A stretch of DNA of 62,000 bases from Apostichopus japonicus (taxonomy: Eukaryota > Echinodermata > Holothuroidea > Aspidochirotida > Stichopodidae), in the NCBI RefSeq assembly GCF_037975245.1, contig NC_092567.1, positions 24,544,876 through 24,606,875 of the forward strand, written 5' to 3'. The translations under genes were made by a program, and so were the position numbers. Position 1 is the stretch's first letter. Each line of letters opens with the position of its first letter. The notes under the pieces were generated by a model that saw only the letters and a program-made list of their open reading frames with translations, was not told the DNA's origin and made no database searches. Below, in pieces: positions 36,772 to 49,800 of this stretch.

Positions 36772-37755
36772 GTAAGTCACGTGACTATGGCAACAAATTA
36801 ACATTAATGAAACTTTTCAAACTGTCTTATATGATATGTGTGTGCCCTCCATTGACTATAGATGGTATAGTGTCGAGGGTATTAATTGCATTAACCATGT
36901 AGGATTGTGAAGTGGATTAGAGGATTACTCTCGCTTCATGTTATTGTTTCAACATCCCCCCCACGCCCTCTCCTACGTAGGATTGTGAAAAGGATTATAG
37001 AAGAGTCTCCTCCCTTAAATTGTTGGTTTAACACCACCACCGCCCCCCCCCCAACCCCCATCCTTACCCCGCTTTCCCTAATAAGACCTTTATAATGCTT
37101 GAATATAGAAACAAAGTAACATTAATGAATGTTTTTCGTATTTTCGTGTCTGAATAGTTTCAATGTATTGCCGAGGTGCTGACTGGTACGTATCGTAATG
37201 CCAAATAGCTCTGGATCTCGAAGTCAGCAAACTCCTAATACTTTCTTGTTAACTAACGACAAATTCTGTGGAATAGCTCATGATATAAATCTGACGTGAT
37301 GGATTGATATAATGCACCATGCCCCGTGATCCCCTCTATAGCATTTGCCTTCAGACTCTGCAACATACTTTTCATTTCACTTTCATTGGACACTCGATAT
37401 TGAGAACCTTATAAGATACCGTACATTGTTCTTCCTAAACCTTACCGCTATAAGGTATAATGTCTCTTCATATAGTCGCAACTATATAATGTAAAGCACA
37501 TGTCGCGTGACGCCAAGGTAATATAAGTACGTGGGAACACGATTTTTGTTTGACGATCGTGATTATGTTATCCTTATATGGATCGTAATATTCGTTCATG
37601 GGCTTATACATTAAATGTACTTCATTCGAATTATTGAGTGTCATTAAATTAAACTTAAATGTCAAACACCTGGAGTTCTGGGCATTTTCATACAACGATC
37701 TCCCAACGTGTTGATCTGCAGCAACGTGGGGACTAGACCTTGTGAACAAACATTG

Positions 37756-37848
<93 letters not shown>

Positions 37849-40800
37849 GTTCAATGATTTTCGTAAGAAGGCTTATCTAATTACACGATGGTAGAACGAC
37901 GAACTTTCTCGATCAAGTATATATATTCTGCGCAAACATTGAACTTTTTGGTAAATTCATTTCACCAGTTATTACATCGCCATTATGACCTGCTCATTGT
38001 TGTTTGCAAGCCAGATTTGCCGCTGTCAACATATAAATATGCTTATAGATTTAAAGGTCATTAATATTTCCTCCCTCCTTAACCCTCCCCCCCCCTTAAA
38101 TATGCTAAAAGTCTAAATAAGGGTCTGTCGAGTCGATATCTAAACAAACCTTTTAACCACCACCCTGAGACATTTTATATGTCTAATTGAAACCTCTTAC
38201 AACGTCTGGGAAAGATGTTGCATGGTTAGCGCATCCATGAGAGACGTTTTGAAAAGTTTTAGCAATTTTTAGAATGCTAAAATTAGGGCCTTTGGGGAAA
38301 TACTGGTTGGGGGGGGGGAGGGGGGTTGGAGACTGCAAAACACTATGGGCAGAGGGACATGTCTATTTCATTTTTAAGATTGCAAATCATAAAGTTACCT
38401 CAAAACGTTCCCACAAAGGATTCACAAAATGCATTTCTACAAATTCCAGTATTTGAATATTATATTTTATTCGCAACCAGGGCAATGTGTAAGCATTACA
38501 TTATTTAATGTTTCAAGAAATGACAACATTTACATAACAAAGTGGCACTGAAATGATAACAATTTAAAAGGGTACAGTTTTCACCAAGGATAGAGCACTT
38601 CGTATTTATGAAAAACAAATGGGTTTTTTTTGTTACAACGAAACAGGGGTATGGGGCACGTGCCCCTTGTGCTAGCAAAATAGAAATTAAATTAAATTAA
38701 AATTGCAACTGAGATTATGTTGCCCTTTCAACGCTATAACTGTTTTCTTCTACTGGTTGTTTCTAGTTGTTTGTTACTTTTTAATCTATATTGGATGAAA
38801 ATTGATAATGCTATTAATTTTTTAGTATACACTACAACATTGAAAAACTTAGCAATAAACATCGAGTTGCTACGTATAACAACACGACAACACACATGCT
38901 CGTTAATTCGTTAGTGAATGATTCCCCGTGAAACTCTCACAACGAAATAAATCACGATTTTTCGAAGAAGACAACCAATTTGCCTCTTTTGATGTATTTC
39001 TTTGGTTTTAATGATTTTTTTGTGTGTGATTAATTGTCAAACGAAATCAAACTATATGATAAAGAAAGTGAGCAAAAACCTGTAAAAACTATTAAACACA
39101 ATGATCGTTGATTTATCATGAAAAAGGTATAACCAGTGGCACAACGAGGGACGAAGGGTCGGAGGGGGGCGACAGTTTAATAAATTTATGGGCTAGGATA
39201 ATACCGAGAGGATCCTAGTGAATATGGGATATTGGGATAATTGGTAGATAAAATGAAGAGCCTGATAATGATATTATATATCCTGAGGACCAGACCTCGT
39301 TCTGGACGCCTCTGAATTCACATTCACGTTAGGAAACCCTGAAACGCGACCTTCGAAATGTAACCTCACTTTCATTTTAGTTGCTTTGAATTATTCGGTA
39401 AAGCATCCTGACTATGATTGTAACCATCGAATTTTCATGACAAGATTGGCTTAATAAAACTCTATGGAAGCGTTAAGGTGCCATCAAAATGTTCACATCT
39501 CAGGCTCTGCAATTTTGTTGCAATTCATGATGTTGTTGCAAATTATTGGAAATAATAACGTTCTGATGTGAACGTAATTAACTCTTTTGTTGCGAAAACA
39601 ATGTTGAATTCGACGAGATTAATTAAGTGATTTTTCATCATTTTATTGTTTGCAGTTTGTTAAAATGATGACGTTCCATAAATAATCATTTGTTCGCCTA
39701 CACACAGTACAAATGAATGAACAAAATTTTTTAAAGAAAATACGTTAGAATTTTTCTTCTTCTCATGTGCGTTTTCTCTTCCGCCGACAGACGATTGGAA
39801 ATCATGAATTCGATCTCGGAATTGAAGGGCTGGCGAACTTTTTGGGAAATGTTACATTCCCCGTTGTCAGTTGTAACCTCAACGTGGACTTGGAACCCAC
39901 ACTAAACGGTCTCTTTACCAAGAGTGTAATACTAACCGTAGGTGGAGAAAAGATTGGCATCGTGGGATATACATTTCATGGAACGCCAGATTTATCAAGT
40001 ACAGGTAATGCCTTCTATATATTAATAACAACAGTTATGAATTAACTATTAACAAGGCCTTTTGACGTCATAGACGTGGACAAGCGGAAGTGTATGCTTT
40101 CTGCTGAAGAAGGGGGAAACCGGGGTGGAGTGGGGTGGGGTGGGGGAAGGGGGGGCGGTGGGTAGACGTTTATCAACCGTTTCTTTTGTTTCGTCACTCT
40201 GCTGGGTTTTGGTACTCTAAAACCTTCACACTGTTGAGACTATTAAGATCATTTAAGGTTGTTTTAGGATAATTAACATCATGTAGGTTTTTTTCAACAT
40301 AAAATAATTTTTTAACATTTTATCATTAATGGGGGGAGGGGGGTGGGAGCTCTCTGATTTTATTATGTGGGGAGGTTAAGGCCCCCCTCCCCCCCCCACA
40401 TTAGAAGTATACGTGGTTGCCGGCGCCCCTGACTAATAAGTTTGTGCGATCACACGTTTATGCCGTGTTACAACAACATACGTGTACATTAGCCAACACA
40501 ATATAGGATACGTGTACATTATACGGTCTTATCTACTCGATTGTGCATGTTTGACGATTCGCAATGTATTTATCTGTATAGTTTATACATTTTACTCGAA
40601 GCTCAATTATATGTTCAGTCAGTCATATACAGCGTTGTGAGATGATTATTTGTTATTGCTTGTTGTGGCGTCATTTGTGGCGTCATTAACACGGCATGTA
40701 ATTAACATTTCATATTACTACATGCACCAGTTAATGAATGAGTAGGCCAACATGAATCATTAGTGAAAGAGACTCTATGAGTTCTTAAACTATAAACAGG

Positions 40801-43800
40801 AAGCAACTATTTTGGACATTAATATCCAAAGAACAGACCTCCGGTAGTAGCCTGTTAAACATTCATCCTGTTAGCATTCATCACCTCTTGACATAAAATG
40901 TCAAGATTTGACTACGATACGGTAGTCACGATCACACACTAGTTACTATCTATAACAAGTATTAGTCGTTTATACACGGATATTGTGTGCTGGTAGGAAT
41001 TGGTCACGTGGTGAAGTGCGGGCAATCGGAGAGCAATGCATTTACATTATGCATTATCCTCGCAGGCGTCAACCCACACAAACGTGAGCAATCTTCGTGT
41101 TCCCTTTAATACTCAAACATGCCTCGTTTAATTTTTTTGTGGGTTGGGAAAGTGGAGGAGGGGAGAAGAGGGGAGGGGAGGGGAGGGGAGAGGAGGGGAG
41201 AGGAGGGGAGAGGAGGGGACAGGAGGGGATAGAAGGGGATAGGAGGGGGTAGGAGGGAATAGGAGGGGAGGAGAGGGGATAGGAGGGGGTAGGAGGGGGA
41301 TAGGAGGGGAATTAGGAAGAATTAGGGAGAATTAGTGAGAATAAGGGATAATTAGGGAGAATAAGGGATAATTAGGGAGAATAAGCGAGAATTAGGGAGA
41401 ATTAGGGGGAATAATTAGGGAGAATAATTAGGGAGAATAATTAGGGAGAATTAGGGAGAATAATTAGGGAGAATAATTAGGGAGAATTAGGGAGAATAAT
41501 TAGGGAGACAGATAGGTGTAATGTTTGTGTGTCTGAGCAAGGGGTGGTGTGTGGTGTGGTAGTGAGGAGTGCCTTGGTTGATTGTTCTTCAGTATTATAT
41601 CGGTTAATAAGGTTGGTATACTGTAATGTAACTCTAAACCCTCCTTTCGTATTCTGTCTGTGTGAACTCAATATGCAGCTATAATAGTATCCAGTGTTCA
41701 GTTTATATAGCGTATACGACAATTAGCCTACTAATGATTGCAGTGTGTATATCGGTGAACGGTTGTTGAAACTTATATAACAATTAGTTAAGTTTAAATT
41801 ATTATTAAGTACCTATTAAGGGCTGAAACAAATACGAAGGTTCTATAAATATAATGTGATCTCTTTCTGTTTGAAACACGAACTTTCTGTGAAATGTTTG
41901 CTACTTTCAATTAAAGTCATGACGTTGGTGGTTAGGCTATTAATAAAAAAAATGAGTGATGAAAGCTGTGTTATATGATGTCAAAAGTCTCATATTTCAC
42001 AAGTTATTGAGATATTAATAGATACAAAAAATATAGAAATATATATCTATAGGTACAAATTTCAAGAAGTTATGAAGATTTTTATAATTACAAAAATATT
42101 AAAAACATTGATAATTAATCAGTTTTCTGTTGCAATATGAGAAAACTGCAGTAGGCCTAATAATGTAAGAGACAAATTGCTGATCCATGAAAATAGAAAA
42201 TATTATGTAATTTAATACATTTATGAATCTTGACATTTCGAATCAAGTATAAGCTAACAAAAATTTCTATTTCCTAGAATTGAGATTGAAATTTCTTATT
42301 ATTTTCTTAATCTGCTATGTTTGCACAAACTATCATTAATTACCATCACTAAATTATGATGACGGGATTTAATTAATGAATTATTCATTAATATGTAAAC
42401 ATGATTGCATACCTACATGCATAACATCATGCGATTTAGCGACCTATTGAAAGGTCGCCAGCAAAATTAATTAGTTAAATGAAATGGAAGTTAACGACTA
42501 AAGCACATGAATTGAAATTGTGAGTTGGAAAATCAAGAACAGAGCAAAAAACTTCCAGCCTCCACCGGGATTCGAACCCGGTCGTCCCGCTTTATATGCG
42601 GACACCCTATATATATATTTAAAAAAAAAATACGGATGCTATCAACAAGTGAGTTTTATAAACGTGAGAAGTTTGGTTTTTTACGAATTCACCCATTAGC
42701 GCATATTTGGACATTTTTTAATCCCTTGCATTCTGCAGGAAAAGTTGAGTTTGGTGACGAAATAGAAGCAGTGAGGTCAGAGGTCAAGAATCTTCAAAAA
42801 CAAGGCATCGACAAAATTATCGGACTAGGCCATGCAGGTTACAACATCGATTTGAAGATAGCTAAACAAGTGACGGGACTTGACGTCATCATTGGCGGTC
42901 ATACAGATACATTTCTCTACACAGGTATACGGTATGATATGTGGATCATTCCATTACATAGGAGGGGTATACGGTATGAACGTGTGGATCATTTTATGAA
43001 GTAGGAGGTATACGTTATGACATTTGGATCATTCCATTAAATATAAGGTATACGATATGAACGTGTATGTATGTATTGTATTGTATGTATGTATGTATGT
43101 ATGTATTGTATGTATTGTATGTATGTATGTATTGTATGTATTTTTAGCTCCTCTTGCAAGCAGGAACTCGCGAAGAAGCCTCATTAGTCATTGGCTTATC
43201 AAAGCCGAAAGCTGACCGAAGTCAGTCTCTTAGATTCATATTTAACGTCCATGATTATGAATTGTCAATTGTTAACAACTCTGTAACTGGACGACATACA
43301 TTAATCTTGGAGTGACTCGAACTCGGGACCTTATGATTGAAAGGCACCTGCGTTAACCACTGAGCTAACATTCCTTAACACTCCTAACGCTCCACGTGTG
43401 GATCATTCCATTCACAGCAGATTACGTTGGGACGCTTTTATAGTTTGTGCCATGTTGTGATATTCATCAGTAAAACACTTCCTTTGTATTAATAGAAAGT
43501 TTCAATGAAATTTCGTAACACGAGAAGGTAAATCATACTTTTGAGAACAATATAGATAGCAATAAATCCTTAAACATTGTTACAATGTTAAGTAACTTTA
43601 GACACGTTGCTAATAGTAATGCTGGTAGTGTTCTTAGTCCTAAACAATGATTAGATTTCAAGTATTTTTCACGTTAAGCCTAACCTTTGATCCCCATGTA
43701 ACAAACAAATCCGGTGGCATTGCCCTCCAGTTAGTTTCGAGGGGAGACCTGTACATATGTGTATAAAACAAGCGTTACGGATTCTGCAGAATGCCATACC

Positions 43801-46800
43801 ACTGCAATTTGAACTGTAAATATAAAGATAATGATTCGTAGTCTTGTATCATGGGCGAAGCCTACATCATATGAGGTGACAATTATTATTACCACCATCC
43901 ACATATACACCCACACAACCTCACCCACACAACCTCACCCACACACACACCGGGTACACCCACACGCTCATCAATGCAATATTCAAACAATCATGAGGAT
44001 ACGTGCACTACGCCACATCTTAAGGCGTGCCGTGTAGGACCATGAAGCACCAGGCTGGGACATTTCATGTGTTGCTGACATCTACCAAAAGACAGCCATA
44101 TTGTCCTTATTTACTACACCTGGGTGATGAGAGTCAATTGAGATTAAATGCCTTGCTACAGGGACCCTGTGCCGTGTGGGACCATGGAGCACCATGGTGG
44201 GATATTTCATGTGTTGCTGACGCCATCCGGAAGAGTATAATGTCTTCCTTATTTACCTTACCTGGGTGATGAGAGACAATTGAGATTAGATGTGTTGCTA
44301 ATGGACAAAACGTAAAGATTTTGCAAGAACTCGAAAGTTGCAATTCTAGCTTACAGGTATACATTGCTATACTGTAGGAGCACAACTGTACTTGGTAATG
44401 TTGTTCCCCAGTTCATGGACATCATGAAACTCTACAATGCGAGTTTTCTCTCCCTCTCTCCACCCCTCTCTCTCTCTCTGTCTTTCAATTTCGTTCTTCT
44501 GAAGAATATTTGTAAAGATAAAAAACTTGTTTGCTTCATCTCAGTTTCATTTTCTTTTCATTTATTATATGTTATTTTTGTTTTTAATTTTGGCCTATTT
44601 ATTATTTATATCATACATTCATTTTGCTTATGATTTGTAATTTTTGTCCGTTTTTGCAGGAACTCCCCCAACAGATGACGTGGTTATCGGGCCATACCCG
44701 ACGGTAATTCACCCAGACCGCGCCCCTAGAGATCAAGTACTAGTAGTACAGGATTTCACATGGGGGAAATACTTAGGATTCTTGCAGGTCACCTTCAATG
44801 ATGACGGTAAAATTACACACTTCAGTGGTAATCCAATTACATTGGATGCTAGCGTGGAACGAGGTAAGCCTTTAGACTACACGATATAAATACGGTAGGT
44901 TGTCCTGAATAGGACTAATCCCGCCAGAGCAAATTTTAATCAAGCCTGCGAAAAAACAAATCGGATCAAAATCTTGGTTTACCCTGCTAATTGCTGTAGT
45001 TAGGAATTGTGAGATTTTGATTATTTCTGTCCCTTGTCTATCAACCAATGTGTCTCTCTGACCCTCATAGAAATTTTAACTGTGAACCGAAGGTATAGGC
45101 ATGTGTTGCTATATTAAAAACCGCAATGAAGCATCATTTATTCGGCATCAAAAACGCTTAATTTGGAACTGTGGATGTGTTTTTTTTTAATAGACGTAGA
45201 TTTAGCTGTCTGTAAATTTGTAAGGCGTTCTAAACATTTTAACATTAACCAACTCAGCAATTCTCTTCTTGTTCACTGCAGATTCTGACACCTTGGCTGA
45301 AATTGCGAGGTTTTCCGCTCCTATGGAAGCGACGATTGGAGTCAGTATTGGTACGAGCTACGTCTTATTGGACGGAACCAGAATGAGTTGTCGAACCAAA
45401 GAGTGTAACCTTGGAAATGTCGTTACCGACGCCATGTTGGAAGACCAAGTAACGTTTAAAGGCGAAGAGTGGTGGAGTGACGTTAGCATTGCTATCACCA
45501 ACGCAGGCGCAATACGGGCAACGATTCCAGCAGGTAAAATGCTTGTTACCGCTTTATATATGTTCCCGAGTTCGAGTCACTCCAAGATTAATGTATGTCT
45601 CCCAGTTACAGAGTTGTTGACAATTGACAATTCTTAATCATGGACGTTAAATATGAATCTAAGAGATTGACTTCGGTCAGCTTGCGGCTTTGATAAGCCC
45701 AATGATGACTTCTTCGCGAGTTCCTGCTTGCAGGAGGATCTAAAATACATACATATGTGCGTGTGTGTGTTCAGATTTATAACTTATAACCTGTCCTTAT
45801 ACGTCAACCTTCATACATATATCTTTCTATACAGGCGTTAATAAACTTCGATTAACTGTATAACACTCAGTGCGCTCCATATTTTCTGAATGTCCAAAAT
45901 GAGACATGTCAACTGATGCATGCGAAGTCAATCGTAATTTACTCTTTACTATCATATAATTCCACACAACAAAGTCAAGGTTTTGCAGCAGTTCAAGAAT
46001 ATTATAAGCCTATTCGTTTCAAGACATATCTAATCGAATGTTTAACAAGCTGAAAGATTTCCAATATTCGAGAAAAAAAGGAATATGAAGAAGAAGAAGA
46101 AGAAGAAGAAGTAGGAGGAGGAGAAGAAGAAGAAGAAGAAAAAGAACATATATAATATTTCGACCATATTCAAATAAAAGTAAAAGAGACCATCGATACT
46201 TTATAAAACACGGCAATTTATTGGTTGCTAGGCAACAGATGGTATACCTACGGCCGTTATTAACACATGATTTTTTATTGCTGCATTAACAGAGCAAGCG
46301 TTAAAAGCTCTTTTTTGTTTATATTTATTTATTTTTTCATTCATTTTTCCGCCAATATGATAACATTTTGTGAGCGGGGTATTTATGACCGTTCAATGAC
46401 CATCCAGATTTCATCTAATGTAAAGTTCTGCAATCCATTATCAAAATATTTCTACGACAGCATATTTGACACAGCCATGAAGCCTGTATTTGATGCATAC
46501 TAAACCTATTTACATACATATTAGACACTTATATAGCGCTGCTACATCGAGATCGTACACTGAAAACTTAGATTGGTTCACCGACTAACAAAACGTTAGT
46601 CCATCTGGTGCCTCTCCCGACTAACATAGCCTTAGTCAGTTGCTATACCGACTAATTTATTCCTTAGTCAGTTGGATTTCATAGTCGGTCATCTTAGTCC
46701 GTCAGCTTAGTCGATCAACAATTTTTTAGTCGGTTAATGTTTATTAGTCAGTTACATTAGTTGGTGACATTAGTCGGTCTTTACCGACTAATTTATATGA

Positions 46801-49800
46801 GCCACCGACTAGTTTACAGCAGGTTTTACATTAGTCAGGATGGTGCCTCTCCCGACTAACCTTTCTTAGTCGGTATCGACTGACTAGTTGCACTGACTAG
46901 ATTCACTGAAAGAATTAAACCCGACTAGTTTCACTGACTAGTATCACTGAAAGAAAAGAGAGCAGAAGAAACACAAATAATGTGTACGTTGGCAGTATTT
47001 ATTTCTGATAAAACTTCTGATGTCTACAAAAGGCTGACTTTCGACAGATAGAGAAGAAATCACTGTAAATAAAATCTGAAAATCTGATTTTTTTTTTCCA
47101 ACAAAGTTAAGACAAGTTAATGGATCAAACATGAATCGCAAAAGTATAGCACTGCACAATAATGCAAAGTTGAGTCTTGGGCAAGGGTTCCTCATGACTT
47201 TCGTTTTAAAGTGGTACCCCAAATCGACACCAGTTAAGTCTTCACGAACAAAGAGTGTTTCTCTTAACTACAAATGGCCTCCCACTTGTCTTCAGGAAGC
47301 CAAAATCTGCACCATTATTGACCTGTGAACAGAAAATATGATATACGTGTAAGCACAGATACAGATATATATAGCACATGATAACTCACATTATCATAAA
47401 CATACATTTACATTAAAATTTTATAACATATTGGGAGGTATACATTTAAATCTAGGTCCCTCAAATTATAAGCCAGGAATAGCAGCTTTACCAAATTATT
47501 ATTTGCTTTGCACAGCATAACACCAAGTTATTTCTCAAAGCTTAATAATTATGTTAATCATGTTAATAATGATCCCAATAGACCAGGATCCCAGAGGGTT
47601 TGGTTAGCTGGGAAGGTAACCAATTGCCTTGTACATCACAATGTTCACAGTGCATTCCTGTATATGAAACCAGACGACTGGCAAACCGACTGTGGTGGGT
47701 GTGGCTGGGAGAGCAATTTTAAAGTCACCTGATAGCTAACCTAGATCAATTTTCATGGTAACACATCAAAGTAAGTACAATATGTCTGGTATGGCCCCAA
47801 GAGCAACAAATGGCCATTGCCAGTAATTATTGGTGGTGGGGTACCCCTGCCAGTGATCTATAATTGACCCCTCAAGGCTGACCTAGGTCAGCTCATGAGG
47901 TAACCACTTGAAACCTACTGGAAAATGTTGGTTAGGGCTTCAGATACAACTGATGGGCATTGCCAGTAATTTTTATTGGTGGGGTACCCCTGCCAGTAGA
48001 CCCCCAAAATGCCCATCCCCCATTGACCTAGATGAGCTCATGATGTAACCAGTTGAAAACTACTGGAAAATGGTATCACTAAAACATGGGCTAAATCTTT
48101 GTTTGTTTTTATGATCTTTAAAAATAAAAAATTTTAGAAACAGAAATGCACTGAGCCAACTTATTTATAGGCCTAATCCTTTTTAGTTGTTATTTTGCTT
48201 GCTCACATAACAAGCCTGTTTAGACCTAGGCTAGAGGAGAATCAGTACTTTGTTACACTAAGTTTGTCTTCGGTCGTTTTGATATAGTCTAATAGTAGTA
48301 CTAAAGTATATAATGGACCGGCGAAGACTAGAGAATACCCAGAGTTTTAGCAACTGCGTTAAACTGTATCATCTGATCTATTATTTACGCCAATGAGTTT
48401 CATTCAATCTAGGATCAAAAAGAGAAAACTAATTAATCTTAACCTTTAAACTTTGCTACTAAACAGATATGCTTGAATTACAAATAAATGTCAAAAAAAC
48501 ATCATAATCTAAGAATCGATGCATATTACATATACATAAACAGAATAATTTGAATTCGCGCAAGTGAACCCTACATTGGACAGAAAAAAAAACGTGCAAT
48601 TAGACCAAACTAAACATACTCAATTTTCCGTTACTTCTACATAAAATATCAATGCAAATACAACAACTTACTCTTTTGGCAGTATACTAAAAGCACATGT
48701 TATAATAACTTCAGACTATCAAGCTTTCCTGAGAAAAAACGGTTAATACTTCTTACAGTAAGCAAGTCGACCGTGAAGGAATGTCGCAATTGTTTCCTGG
48801 GCGTGACCGGAAATTAAATACTAAAAAATGATAAATGAAAAGGTTAAATAGAACTGAAGCGTGCATCCTGACTGCTCGCAACATATAATACCGTTGACTA
48901 GCCAACATAATTTGTTCAGCCTACTGTGACTGTACGTTTGAAGGTCTAGCCTTGCTTATTCAATATCACAAAGCCTACCCATTTAGATTCACATGGGAAA
49001 TTACAGGAAATCTTTACCAAATGAGTGTAGACTTCAAATAAACTATTGAGCCTTATGGTTCCAGCATTTGTTTGGGAATAAATAAGAAGATTATGTGCCA
49101 CTGTTCAATCTAGCCCAATACACACATAACACATTGTTAATTGGTGTTTAGGATGCACACTTTAGTGTTGAGAATGCACTGCAGTACCCAGTAGAAGCCT
49201 ATAGGCTACTCACTGTCATTGCACTTGTGTATTGCGAAACGCCAACGTGACAACGGTAGCGTTACACTAACCATAATACAGTACTAGTGCCAGTGGCCTA
49301 ACAATTAACTTTAATTTTACCTTCAAATTAAAGGAATAACAGGTAGGCCGATGATGCAGTTAATACCTCCATTCTTCTAAAGCCCTTCTTGGGTGATTTA
49401 CGGTTGAAAGTTGCTTAGAGTGATCGTATGAAACTATGCCAAGCCCAGCAAGCTGCCGTTGCCTCTCGGTTTCCAAATTGAAGTGAATCGAATTGGGTTA
49501 AAATACATTAGTCTGTCGACACCGACTAAGCTACGATTATGGCGTAAATCGGGTGTCCGTATCGTTCTTAGTCCATGGGTTAAAATACCTTAGTCCGTCG
49601 CCACCGACTAAGCTGCGATTATATTTTCCTTAGTCAGTGTAAACTAACTAAGAAGCAGCGATGAAACGAAGATTTTTGCTAGTCCGTGTGCATTGACTAA
49701 CGTTACAGACTAATTTAACGTTAGTCCGTGGCAATATTGACTAGTTTATTTTTTCAGTGTAGCGCTTTTGACAACTTAGCCTTGGTCATTGGTAACTTGT

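Noticed and set aside
37468-37854. 128-codon minus frame with long IY run
   Set aside because: It is a translation of the TA microsatellite.
42553-43374. tRNA genes on the minus strand
   Set aside because: A and B boxes are clear but no complete cloverleaf can be folded, and SINE bodies follow.
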